This document shows, in pieces, positions 35,542 to 44,905 of a DNA stretch of 64,000 bases. Position 1 is the stretch's first letter. Every line of letters begins with the position of its first letter. The notes beneath the pieces were generated by a model. That model was not told the DNA's origin. It did not search any database and was given only the letters and a program-made list of their open reading frames with translations. The position numbers and the translations under genes were made by a program. The stretch covers positions 62,001 through 126,000 of the forward strand of contig CANLXL010000010.1 of the NCBI GenBank assembly GCA_947495125.1. Reading direction: 5' to 3'. This DNA comes from an uncultured Flaviramulus sp. GTDB lineage: Bacteria > Bacteroidota > Bacteroidia > Flavobacteriales > Flavobacteriaceae.

Positions 35542-37254
35542 ATGAATATAAAAAAGAACATAAAAAAAATCACTTTTGCTGGGAATGTTTTAGCAATCAT
35601 GATTTTAGCAAGTACCGCAACATTTATGTCATCTTGTAGTGAAGCGATACTTGATAGACAACCGTTGTCAGATATATCCGATGAAAATATATTTAATGAT
35701 GATGTATTAATGGAGGCGTATGTAGATGGAACCTATAGAGTATTTAGGTTTTTCCAGTTTGGTGCTTTTTATACTGAAGGTTCTTCAGATAATGCCCAAA
35801 ATGCAGATGGTCCGTTTGTTAGCTATAACAGAAATGAGACAACACCTGATAATGGTGAGAACTTCACCCAATCTGCTTGGTCTCATCATTATGCACATAT
35901 AAGAAGAGCAAATCTGTTTTTTCAAAAAACAATAGATGGCTCAAGTGCTTCTCCTGAAGTTTTTAAAAGACTAACTGCTGAAATGCGATTTCTTAGGGCT
36001 TGGTCTTATTTTAAATTGATTAGTTTTTATGGTGACGTTCCTTTAATCACAGACGTTATTGAGTTGGGCGCTGAGTCTTTTGATAGAGCCAGAACACCAT
36101 ATAATGAAATTGTTGCGTTTATAGTAAGTGAATTAGATTTGGCAATTACAAATTTACCAGTTGAAGCCTTTGATACATCAACAGGTAAAGCTAGTAGAGG
36201 AGCAGCAATGGCGTTAAAATCTAGAACTTTATTATATGCCGCAAGTCCATTACACAATTCAAGTAATGACACGAGTAAATGGCAGGCAGCTAGTGATGCA
36301 GCTGAAGCAGCAATGAATTTGTCAGAATATAATATTGATCCAGATTATTCAAATCTTTATAATGAAACACGCTCAAATGAAGTTATGTATGGGCGTGGTT
36401 ATACATTTGAAAACCAAGCAAACTTTATAGCCTGGGCAGGATGGAACTTTATTATAGATAGATATTATTTACCAGCCGGTTATGGGTATAATGTTGATAA
36501 TAACTTTTTTAGACCATTACAATCTCTAGTAGATGCCTATGAAACGGTGGACGGAAGTCCAATTGACCCTTCAGACCCTTGGAGTAATAGAGACCCACGA
36601 TTAGACATGACAATCATTCATCATAATAGTGTTATGAATGTAAGAGGGACTCCAACAACAATTGAGTATCATGTAGATCAAGCAGATCCAACAAATGCTG
36701 CTTTAGCTGGTCCAGCGGCATCCTTAAATGGAGGTTCACCTTCAAATTATAACATTTTAAAGCAAACAGACCCTTCCAAAGAATTAGGGCTATCTAATCC
36801 AGATCACTTTAAGCCTTGGATATATTTTCGAAAAGCCGAAATGTATTTGAATTATGCCGAAGCACAAATAGAACTAGGTAATGATGCTAATGCCCGTAAC
36901 GCTATTAATATGGTTCGTAGTAGAGCAAATGTAAGTATGCCAGATGTAACAGATTCTGGTGATGCATTACGTCAACGTTATAGAAATGAACGACGTGTAG
37001 AATTAGCCTTTGAAAATCATAGATGGTATGATATTATACGTTGGCAAATTGGTGATCAAGTATTAAATCAGCCAGCAATGGGATCTAATGTGTTGAGAGA
37101 TAATACAACCAATCCTCCAACCGATAGTTATACGTATGATAAAGTTTTAGATAATTTAAGAACATGGGATGCAAGTATGAGTTATTTGCCTATTCCGCGA
37201 AGTGAGATAGAGGCTAGCCCATCATTAACTCAAAACCCTGGATATCCAGATTAA
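35542..37254 (+). CDS. SusD/RagB-like glycan-binding lipoprotein
   Basis: 570 aa. A lipoprotein signal ends in TFMSSC (Cys31 region), followed by SusD-type LDRQPLSDISDENIF. TPR-like helices carry the conserved RFLRAWSYFKLISFYGDVPLIT segment (about 150-170), and the C-terminal SusD domain shows FRKAEMYLNYAEAQIELG, IRSRANV-like NMVRSRANV and RYRNERRVELAFENHRWYDIIRW. It is the surface lid of the SusC transporter. It follows SusC by 10 bp and precedes a strong terminator, so the pair can be expressed more highly than the downstream genes. Confidence 0.95.
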   Translation: MNIKKNIKKITFAGNVLAIMILASTATFMSSCSEAILDRQPLSDISDENIFNDDVLMEAYVDGTYRVFRFFQFGAFYTEGSSDNAQNADGPFVSYNRNETTPDNGENFTQSAWSHHYAHIRRANLFFQKTIDGSSASPEVFKRLTAEMRFLRAWSYFKLISFYGDVPLITDVIELGAESFDRARTPYNEIVAFIVSELDLAITNLPVEAFDTSTGKASRGAAMALKSRTLLYAASPLHNSSNDTSKWQAASDAAEAAMNLSEYNIDPDYSNLYNETRSNEVMYGRGYTFENQANFIAWAGWNFIIDRYYLPAGYGYNVDNNFFRPLQSLVDAYETVDGSPIDPSDPWSNRDPRLDMTIIHHNSVMNVRGTPTTIEYHVDQADPTNAALAGPAASLNGGSPSNYNILKQTDPSKELGLSNPDHFKPWIYFRKAEMYLNYAEAQIELGNDANARNAINMVRSRANVSMPDVTDSGDALRQRYRNERRVELAFENHRWYDIIRWQIGDQVLNQPAMGSNVLRDNTTNPPTDSYTYDKVLDNLRTWDASMSYLPIPRSEIEASPSLTQNPGYPD

Positions 37255-37286
37255 ATTTTAATTAAAATATAACTAAATATGAATAT

Positions 37287-37328
37287 AAAAAGCAATGAGT
37301 TTTGTAAACCTTAAACTCATTGCTTTTT
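37287..37328 (+). terminator. Strong intrinsic terminator after SusD
   Basis: A perfect 16-bp inverted repeat (37287-37302 and 37313-37328; left arm AAAAAGCAATGAGTTT) with a 10-nt loop, ending in a T-run. It lies 33 bp after the SusD stop and 14 bp before the next ATG, so it should separate or attenuate transcription between SusCD and the rest of the locus. Confidence 0.85.
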
Positions 37329-37341
37329 TTAATTTGTTGAA

Positions 37342-40300
37342 ATGAAAAATCTTACAATTATTATAATAATACTCTTGAATTTTTTCTCTTGTAAAAAAGA
37401 TGATTCATTTTCCAATAACCAAAAGTTATTTGTTGGTTTAAACTCTAAACATTCCGGAATTACATTTAATAATAAATTAACTGAAAATGATTCAGTAAAC
37501 TATTTTAAATATGGTTACATGTATATGGGAGGAGGCGTAGCTATTGGAGATGTTAATAATGATGGTTTAGACGATATTTACTTAACAGGTAATATGGTAA
37601 AAAACAAGTTATATCTGAATAAAGGAGAATTAAAGTTTGAGGACATTACGGAAACTGCAGGTGTAGCATCAGAAAACCAATGGCATACAGGCGTTACAAT
37701 GACTGATGTAAATGCTGATGGATGGATGGATATCTATGTTAGTGTTTCAGGAATATGGGTTTCTAAGAAAAATTTGTTGTATATAAATCAAGGTTTAAAT
37801 GATGAAGGGGTGCCAACTTTTAAAGAGCAAGCCGAATATTATGGACTTGCTGACGAAGGACAAAGTATTCAAGCCACATTTTTTGATTATGATAATGATA
37901 ATGATTTAGATGTTTATGTAATAAATTATCCAGTTACGTCCTATCGAACAACACCTAAACAGTATGTAGGTATGATGAATAAAGTCACCGACCAAGAATC
38001 AAATACTTTATATCGAAATAATGGGAATAATACATTTTCGAATGTTACAGAAGAAGCAGGTTTAAAAAGTTTTGGCTTGTCATTATCAGCAGCTATTGGA
38101 GACTATAATCAAGATGGATTTATGGATATTTATGTGTCCAATGACTTTGCAACTCCCGATAACTTTTACTTTAATAATGGAGATGGAACATTTACTGATG
38201 AAATTAAGAATACAGTAAATCAAGCCTCCTTTTTTGGAATGGGAACCGATGCCTGCGATTTTAATAACGATGGCTTGTTAGATTTCTTTCAACTCGATAT
38301 GTCTACAAAGGATAACAGACGTTCAAAAGCAAATATGCAGAGTATGAATATAGGGCTTTTTGGAATGATGGACCGTTATAATTTTCATACACAATACATG
38401 GAAAATGCCTTGCAATTAAATATGGGTAATACAAAAGATAAACTCCCACATTTCAGTAATATTTCAAGGTTGTCAAATATATCATTAAGCGATTGGAGTT
38501 GGGCATCGCTTTTTGCAGATTTAGATAATGATGGGTTTAAAGATCTATACATTACTAATGGAACAAAAAAAGAAGTAAATAATAAAGACTATTTAAACAA
38601 AATAAACAAGCAATATACAGGAGATATAGAAAGTGTTAATTTGGTAGAATTAGTAAACCAAATGCCTTCAGAAAAAATTGAAAATTATGCTTTTAAAAAC
38701 AATGGTGATTTAACTTTTACAGATACCAGTAAACACTGGGGGCTTAATCTAAGTGGCTTTTCCAATGGGACCGCTTATGCAGATTTAGATAATGATGGTG
38801 ATTTAGATATAGTAACTAATAATTTAGATAGCGAAAGTATCATATTTAAAAATACAGCATCTGATAAAACAAAAAATAACTTTTTAGAAATAGCGCTAAA
38901 AGGACCAGAAAACAACGTTCATGGTGTAGGGGCAAAAGTCCATATTTATTATAAAAATAATTTGCAATATCAAGAATTAATGTTGTCCAGAGGGTTTCAA
39001 TCGTCAGTACCTCCTTTTCTGCACTTTGGTATAGGAGAGAGCAATGAAATAGACAGCTTATTTGTTCAATGGCCAGATGGAAACAAGCAAAAATTAGAAA
39101 AAATTAAGCCAAATAAGCGCTTAGAAATAAGTTATAACTTAGATGATAAGAATACAAAGACTCTTTCAAATAGTTATAGTAAAAAAACACCTTTATTTAA
39201 TAATATTACTAAAGTGTCTGGGATAAATCATAAGCATATTGAAAATAATTTTGATGATTATTTGTATCAAATATTATTACCAAATAAAATGTCTCAATTT
39301 GGTCCCGCAATCGCAGTTGGAGATATAAATAATGATTCGTTAGATGACTTTTTTATAGGAGGAGCTTCAAGCTATTATGGTGCAGTTTATACTCAAAAAC
39401 AAGACGGTACTTTTATAAAACAAGAAACAGATTTAAGTTGGAAAGGTGATGATATAAAAGAAGATATAAATGCTATTTTCTTTGATGCTAATAATGATGG
39501 GTATCAAGACTTGTATGTAGTTAGTGGAGGAAATGAGTTTTATAAAAACACAAAGCCATATCAAGATAGATTGTATATCAATGACAAAAAAGGGAATCTT
39601 ATAAAAGACAATACTGCTTTGCCTAAAATGTACATTAGCGGATCAAAAGTGATTCCAGCTGATTTTGATAATGACGGTGATTTAGATTTGTTTGTTGGCG
39701 GGAGACATACACCAAGAAACTACCCTTTGCCCACTAGCAGTTTTATTTTAAGAAATGATAGCTCAAATTCTAAAGTTATTTTTACAGATGTAACCAAAGA
39801 AATTGCTCCAGAATTGCAAAATATAGGCATGGTTACCGATGCTGTATGGACAGATTTTAATGGAGATAATAGCCTAGATTTAGTAGTTGTAGGCGAATGG
39901 ATGCCTCTTACCTTTTTTGCAAATGAAAATGGACATTTTATTGATAAAACAAATACATTTGGGTTAGAAAAATCAACTGGATGGTGGAACACAATTAAAG
40001 CTGAAGATTTTGACAATGATGGAGATATAGATTTTGTGGCAGGAAATCTAGGATTGAATTATAAATATAAAGCTTCAGAAAAAGAATCATTTGATATTTA
40101 TGCAGACGATTTTGATAATAACAAAAGCACAGATATTGTCTTAGGATATTACTATGACGGTGAACAATATCCTTTAAGAGGACGTCAATGCTCTTCAGAC
40201 CAAATACCAGCTATAAAAATAAAATTCAAAGATTATAACTCTTTTGCGGAAGCCGATTTAGCCGATGTATACTCAACGCAGAGTTTAGAAAATGCGTTAC

Positions 40301-40695
40301 ATTATCAAGCATATAACTTTGCAAGTAGCTATATAGAAAATTTAGGAGGCGGTAATTTTAAAATAAAACCATTACCTAATGAAGCACAATTTTCTTCTAT
40401 AAATAGTATCCTTTCCAAAGATATTAACCAAGACGGACACCTTGATTTAATTGTTTCAGGGAATTTATATACATCAGAAGTAGAAACTCCAAGAAATGAT
40501 GCCTCTTATGGTTTATATCTAGAAGGTGATGGTCATGGAACATTTAATCCCATACCAGCTACAAAAAGCGGACTTTATGTTAAAGGAGACGTAAAGCATG
40601 CATCATGGATCAAATTAAAGAACAAAACGGATGCTATACTCTTCGCAAAAAATAATGATAGCCTGCAAATAGAGCAAGTTTCTAAAATTCGTTAA
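37342..40695 (+). CDS. FG-GAP/VCBS-repeat lipoprotein with ASPIC/UnbV domain
   Basis: 1117 aa. Lipoprotein signal with lipobox NFFSC (Cys about 17). Two propeller halves are made of FG-GAP/VCBS-type blades carrying Ca-binding DxNxDGxxD loops (GDVNNDGLDDIYLTG, DFNNDGLLDFFQLD, DLDNDGFKDLYITN, DFDNDGDLDLFVGG). Between them, about residues 525-600, lies an ASPIC/UnbV domain (GVGAKVHIYYKNNL, QSSVPPFLHFGIG, LFVQWPDGNKQKL). Such proteins frequently accompany SusCD pairs and are thought to be surface glycan-binding or scaffolding proteins. There is 14 bp between the upstream terminator and its ATG, and a 203-bp gap before the GH89 gene. Confidence 0.9.
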   Translation: MKNLTIIIIILLNFFSCKKDDSFSNNQKLFVGLNSKHSGITFNNKLTENDSVNYFKYGYMYMGGGVAIGDVNNDGLDDIYLTGNMVKNKLYLNKGELKFEDITETAGVASENQWHTGVTMTDVNADGWMDIYVSVSGIWVSKKNLLYINQGLNDEGVPTFKEQAEYYGLADEGQSIQATFFDYDNDNDLDVYVINYPVTSYRTTPKQYVGMMNKVTDQESNTLYRNNGNNTFSNVTEEAGLKSFGLSLSAAIGDYNQDGFMDIYVSNDFATPDNFYFNNGDGTFTDEIKNTVNQASFFGMGTDACDFNNDGLLDFFQLDMSTKDNRRSKANMQSMNIGLFGMMDRYNFHTQYMENALQLNMGNTKDKLPHFSNISRLSNISLSDWSWASLFADLDNDGFKDLYITNGTKKEVNNKDYLNKINKQYTGDIESVNLVELVNQMPSEKIENYAFKNNGDLTFTDTSKHWGLNLSGFSNGTAYADLDNDGDLDIVTNNLDSESIIFKNTASDKTKNNFLEIALKGPENNVHGVGAKVHIYYKNNLQYQELMLSRGFQSSVPPFLHFGIGESNEIDSLFVQWPDGNKQKLEKIKPNKRLEISYNLDDKNTKTLSNSYSKKTPLFNNITKVSGINHKHIENNFDDYLYQILLPNKMSQFGPAIAVGDINNDSLDDFFIGGASSYYGAVYTQKQDGTFIKQETDLSWKGDDIKEDINAIFFDANNDGYQDLYVVSGGNEFYKNTKPYQDRLYINDKKGNLIKDNTALPKMYISGSKVIPADFDNDGDLDLFVGGRHTPRNYPLPTSSFILRNDSSNSKVIFTDVTKEIAPELQNIGMVTDAVWTDFNGDNSLDLVVVGEWMPLTFFANENGHFIDKTNTFGLEKSTGWWNTIKAEDFDNDGDIDFVAGNLGLNYKYKASEKESFDIYADDFDNNKSTDIVLGYYYDGEQYPLRGRQCSSDQIPAIKIKFKDYNSFAEADLADVYSTQSLENALHYQAYNFASSYIENLGGGNFKIKPLPNEAQFSSINSILSKDINQDGHLDLIVSGNLYTSEVETPRNDASYGLYLEGDGHGTFNPIPATKSGLYVKGDVKHASWIKLKNKTDAILFAKNNDSLQIEQVSKIR

Positions 40696-40848
40696 AAAAT
40701 CAAATAGACTAATAGGCAAACTTCTTAGACTAATATTTATACTCTCAAACTTGCTTCAGTTGATAGTTTTGTATTGTAATTTTTGTTAGGTGAATTCTCA
40801 GAAAGGATTTCATCATATTTTATTTTAGTTAATTGAGTTGTAGTTATG

Positions 40849-40876
40849 TTCAAAAGGGTGTTACCACCCTTTTGAA
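40849..40876 (+). promoter_or_regulatory. Perfect RNA hairpin upstream of the GH89 gene
   Basis: A 12-bp perfect inverted repeat (40849-40860 TTCAAAAGGGTG; 40865-40876) with a 4-nt loop, 22 nt before the GH89 start codon. It lacks a following T-run, so it is not a standard terminator. It could be a processing site, an mRNA-stabilising 5' hairpin or a protein-binding operator. Confidence 0.55.
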
Positions 40877-40898
40877 TTCTATTTAAGTTGAATCAAGC

Positions 40899-43109
40899 AT
40901 GATAAAAAAAAGTAAGCTTTTAATAATAATATTTTTATTAGCCATATTAGGTTGTAAAAAGAATAATCATTTAGTAAAAACTACTAAAACACCAATTGAG
41001 GAATTATTATATCGAATAGCTCCTAATCATTCAGACAAGTTCATTTTTCAAGAGTTAGAAAATGATAGAAAAGATTGTTTTGAGATAGAATCAATTGATG
41101 AAAAAATAATCATTAGAGGGAATAATTACAATTCAATGGCAGTGGGTTTAAATTACTATCTGAAAAACTATTGCTACAGTTATGTGTCATGGTATGCCGA
41201 TGATGAAATTTGTATTCCTAATAATTTACCATCTATTCCAGAGAAAGTTACAAAATCAGCCAGAACAGAAAACCGTTTTTTTCTTAACTATTGTACGTTT
41301 GGTTATACGATGCCTTGGTGGCAATGGAAAGATTGGGAACGCTTTATAGATTGGATGGCTTTAAATGGGATTAATATGCCTTTAGCAATTACAGGACAAG
41401 AAGCTATTTGGTATGATGTATGGAAAGAATATGGTTTGTCTGATGAGCAAGTACGGTCGTATTTCACAGGGCCAGCTCATTTGCCTTGGCACCGTATGTC
41501 AAATCTAGATAAGTGGGGTGGACCTTTACCGCAATCTTGGTTAGCCCATCAAAAAGAGTTGCAAAAACAAATTGTAGAGCGCGAACGAGAACTTGGAATG
41601 ACACCTGTGTTGCCAGCATTTGCTGGACATGTGCCAGAAGCATTACAAACTGTTTTTCCAGATGCCAAAATCAACCAATTGAGTTCTTGGGGAGGGTTTA
41701 AAGATGAATATCGTAGTTTCTTTTTAGACCCCTTAGATCCTGTTTTTAAAGAAATTCAGCATAAGTTTTTAACAAAACAAACAGAATTGTATGGTACAGA
41801 CCATATTTATGGAGCAGATCCTTTTAACGAAGTACATCCTCCAAGTTGGGAACCAGAATATCTAGCCACCGTATCTAATACAATATTTACTTCTATGAAA
41901 GAGGTTGACCCCAACGCTACTTGGTTACAAATGTCTTGGATTTTTTATTTTGAAAGAGAGCATTGGACCAATGAGCGAATAGAGGCCATGGTCAGAGCAG
42001 TTCCGCAAAATAAAATGATGCTACTAGATTATTATTGTGAAAATAAAGAAGTTTGGAAAATGACAAATACTTTCTTTAAACAACCATTTGTTTGGTGTTA
42101 TTTAGGAAATTTTGGAGGTAATACGATGATAGCTGGAAATATAGACACTGTTGAAGAACGTATTGAAAATGCACATTCTAAAAATGAAAATATGTGGGGA
42201 ATAGGTTCAACGTTAGAAGCTCTTGATGTCAATCCCTTAATGTATGAGTATGTGTTTGAAAAAGTATGGACTTCAAGTAAGACAGACACTAATCTATGGA
42301 TAAAAAATTGGGCAGATATACGTCATGGAAATAAGGATGCTAAAAATAAAAAAGCATGGAATATTTTGCATCATGAAATTTATAAAGATCCTGCAAGGTT
42401 AGGACAAGCAACACTTACCAATGCTAGACCTACATTGACAGGTAGTGGAAACTGGACTACAGACCCAACAATAAATTATAACAATTCAGATTTATTTAAA
42501 GCATGGGTATTAATGCTTGAATCACCAAGTAATTCATCAAGCTACCAATATGATGTTACTAATATAGGAAGACAAGTATTAGGTAATCATTTTTTAGTAT
42601 TAAGAGACCAATTCACTAAGAGTTATAAGGCAAAAAATATAAATCAGCTGAAAGAAACAGGAAAGAAAATGCTTGATTTATTTGATGATTTAGATAAACT
42701 TTTAGCAACGCAATCATCTTTTTTACTAGGGAAATGGCTGGAAGATGCCAAAGCTTTTGGAGTTAATAAAGAAGAACAAAAATATTATGAGCATAATGCA
42801 AGAAACATTATCACTACTTGGGGTACAGCTGCCCAAAGTTTAAATGATTATGCAAGCAGATCTTGGGCCGGATTAACAAAGACGTTTTATAAAAAACGCT
42901 GGGAACTATTTATTAATGATGTCATTCAGTCCGTTGAAGATAATAAAGAATTTAATGAAAAAGCATTTTATGATAAAGTAACACAATTTGAATGGAAATG
43001 GACACAAGGTAAAGAGCGATATAATGATAAACCAGATGGTAGTGCAGTAAATATCTCTAAAGAATTAATTAAGAAATATAGGAATAACTTAGAAAAAGAA
43101 TCAATATGA
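40899..43109 (+). CDS. GH89 alpha-N-acetylglucosaminidase (NAGLU-like) lipoprotein
   Basis: 736 aa. Lipoprotein signal ending in LAILGC (Cys19). The GH89 layout is complete: an N-terminal domain (about 25-115), then the barrel from RFFLNYCTFGYTMPWWQWKDWERFIDWMALNGINMPLA. Conserved GADPFNEVHPP has a candidate catalytic Glu near 311, followed by the WCYLGNFGGN motif. A second candidate catalytic Glu lies near 439 (GIGSTLEALDVNPLMYEYVFEKVW, aligned to the human NAGLU region containing Glu446). The C-terminal helical domain includes ASRSWAGLTKTFYKKRW. It hydrolyses terminal alpha-linked GlcNAc from glycans such as heparan sulfate or mucin. The stop overlaps the next start (ATGA). Confidence 0.92.
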   Translation: MIKKSKLLIIIFLLAILGCKKNNHLVKTTKTPIEELLYRIAPNHSDKFIFQELENDRKDCFEIESIDEKIIIRGNNYNSMAVGLNYYLKNYCYSYVSWYADDEICIPNNLPSIPEKVTKSARTENRFFLNYCTFGYTMPWWQWKDWERFIDWMALNGINMPLAITGQEAIWYDVWKEYGLSDEQVRSYFTGPAHLPWHRMSNLDKWGGPLPQSWLAHQKELQKQIVERERELGMTPVLPAFAGHVPEALQTVFPDAKINQLSSWGGFKDEYRSFFLDPLDPVFKEIQHKFLTKQTELYGTDHIYGADPFNEVHPPSWEPEYLATVSNTIFTSMKEVDPNATWLQMSWIFYFEREHWTNERIEAMVRAVPQNKMMLLDYYCENKEVWKMTNTFFKQPFVWCYLGNFGGNTMIAGNIDTVEERIENAHSKNENMWGIGSTLEALDVNPLMYEYVFEKVWTSSKTDTNLWIKNWADIRHGNKDAKNKKAWNILHHEIYKDPARLGQATLTNARPTLTGSGNWTTDPTINYNNSDLFKAWVLMLESPSNSSSYQYDVTNIGRQVLGNHFLVLRDQFTKSYKAKNINQLKETGKKMLDLFDDLDKLLATQSSFLLGKWLEDAKAFGVNKEEQKYYEHNARNIITTWGTAAQSLNDYASRSWAGLTKTFYKKRWELFINDVIQSVEDNKEFNEKAFYDKVTQFEWKWTQGKERYNDKPDGSAVNISKELIKKYRNNLEKESI

Positions 43110-44905
43110 AGCTATTAAACATGCAATACATAGTTTTAGCTTTAATACTTATAGGATATGCCTGTTCAAAATCAAAAGATGATAATACCATTGATCCACC
43201 AGGACCTATTCTAGAGACTAATATAGAAATAGGATATTTAGAAACTGAAAAAGGAGATTATAATGTAGGAGAACAAATTAATTTAAATACATTCAAAATA
43301 ACCAACGTTTCAACTACGGCTGTTAGTATTTCAAGTGTTATTGTTAGAATAAAAGACTTTTCTACAAATGCGATTCTTCACGATTTTGAAACAGTCAGCG
43401 ATCTAAAAATTGAAATTGGTAAAGAGCAGGATATTAATTCAAATACTGTTTTTACTATTCCAGGAAATTTTCAAAAAAAATCATATGGAGTTTATATAAG
43501 AGTCATTTTTTCAAATGGTACAGCAAGAGAACTTTACAAAACTTTTTTTAGGGTTGTAGATGCTCAAACACTAACAACTTATAGAATAGATAAAGAAGAT
43601 TATAATGGATTACCTGTTTTCAAATTAAGAGGAGGTTTAAGTGCAGAGTATGCCGTACAAAAATCGGCAGCAACATTTGTATCTGGAATTTCGCATACCT
43701 GGACTACGCCTATTGAAACTATAGCCTCAACACCAGATTTTTTAGAACGCTCTATAAACAATACAATAAGTTTTTATAATGACGCCATTGGTTCAACAAC
43801 ACCAATTGAAACTGTTATATTAGCTACAGGTATTCCAGGAGTGCAATATCTGGCAAGAAACATGAAAGCTGTTGTATTACCATTGCACTATTTGGTAGCA
43901 TCTGGTACTGTTAAAGAAGCACAAACTATATTAGAACAGGCAAATAATTCAGGGTATTCAACCTATGGTACTATAGGTCATGATTTTTCAATTACAAATA
44001 CACAAAGTGTAGGATGGATAAAACTATTAGATGTGCCGGAACAATACAAAAAATTCATAAACAACCACCAAGTACAAAATGTTATTCTATTAGGGCATAC
44101 AGGAACTAATGATGGAGAAACTTCAGCACAAAAAGTAACAGATGCCAGAAATGAATACGAAGCAGGCTCATTGTATTTAATGCGTTTTGCAGGCGATGCG
44201 TCTGATGGGTACTTAAAACAAATATTAAGTGATTATAACACTACAAGATTATCAGCTGTTACTAAGATAGCCGATTGGGAAGCAGGTATTATTCCAGAGC
44301 AAATAGATAATTTTACTAATACCCTTAAAACAGAAACAAGTGTATCTATAACTTCTATAACTGCGGATGATGGTGTACATCTATGGAATATAGGAACCTA
44401 TACCTCATTATCATTAATGCAAAAAAATAAATCTATTTTTGAAGTTGACGGACCAGTTTTAAGAGGAGTTTCTACAAATCAATATTTACTTGGTAATCCA
44501 AGTTATGAGAGCTATATAAGATATGTACCCTTCTTGTATTTTGCAGGGATTTCTGCTGAATTTCAATATGACAATTGGTTGAATACAAAAATAAAATCAG
44601 CAATTAATAGTTATTTTCCAGATATTGTATTTGAAGATTTAACATTTTGGACAAATGATGCTGCTATGGATGTCTTGTTAAAATCTAAAGGATTAACAGT
44701 TCGATCAAGTAATTATCAGGAAGGCCAACTTTGGGATATTAGTAATGGTCTAAACAGCCTTACAGAAGTAAGAGCTGTGGATATTCTTCATAACAGAACA
44801 TCATCAGAATATAAGAACTGGAATCAAAGTTTACAATATTTAAACATAAATGATTTAAAAGATATATCAAGTAAATTCCCCGAAATTAAAGTTACATTAA
44901 AATGA
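43106..44905 (+). CDS. Unknown lipoprotein, first of a tandem paralogous pair
   Basis: 599 aa. Signal ending in GYAC (Cys20). Residues about 35-155 look like an Ig/CARDB-like beta-sandwich (EIGYLETEKGDYNVGEQI ... GVYIRVIF). A large domain (about 165-590) is shared with the next gene: PVFKLRGGLSAEYAVQKSA, VETVILATGIPGVQYLARNMKAVVLPLHYLVA, HDFSITNTQSVGWIKLL, VQNVILLGHTGTNDGET, AVTKIADWEAGIIPEQI, ITADDGVHLWNIGTYTSLSLM. I do not recognise a family. The alternation of strands and Gly-rich loops suggests an alpha/beta enzyme fold, perhaps a glycan-active one given its coupling (4-bp ATGA overlap) to the GH89 gene. Confidence 0.75.
   Translation: MKLLNMQYIVLALILIGYACSKSKDDNTIDPPGPILETNIEIGYLETEKGDYNVGEQINLNTFKITNVSTTAVSISSVIVRIKDFSTNAILHDFETVSDLKIEIGKEQDINSNTVFTIPGNFQKKSYGVYIRVIFSNGTARELYKTFFRVVDAQTLTTYRIDKEDYNGLPVFKLRGGLSAEYAVQKSAATFVSGISHTWTTPIETIASTPDFLERSINNTISFYNDAIGSTTPIETVILATGIPGVQYLARNMKAVVLPLHYLVASGTVKEAQTILEQANNSGYSTYGTIGHDFSITNTQSVGWIKLLDVPEQYKKFINNHQVQNVILLGHTGTNDGETSAQKVTDARNEYEAGSLYLMRFAGDASDGYLKQILSDYNTTRLSAVTKIADWEAGIIPEQIDNFTNTLKTETSVSITSITADDGVHLWNIGTYTSLSLMQKNKSIFEVDGPVLRGVSTNQYLLGNPSYESYIRYVPFLYFAGISAEFQYDNWLNTKIKSAINSYFPDIVFEDLTFWTNDAAMDVLLKSKGLTVRSSNYQEGQLWDISNGLNSLTEVRAVDILHNRTSSEYKNWNQSLQYLNINDLKDISSKFPEIKVTLK

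Noticed and set aside
36027..36272. Minus-strand frame of 81 codons inside the SusD gene.
   Set aside because: Antisense shadow of a well-supported coding region.
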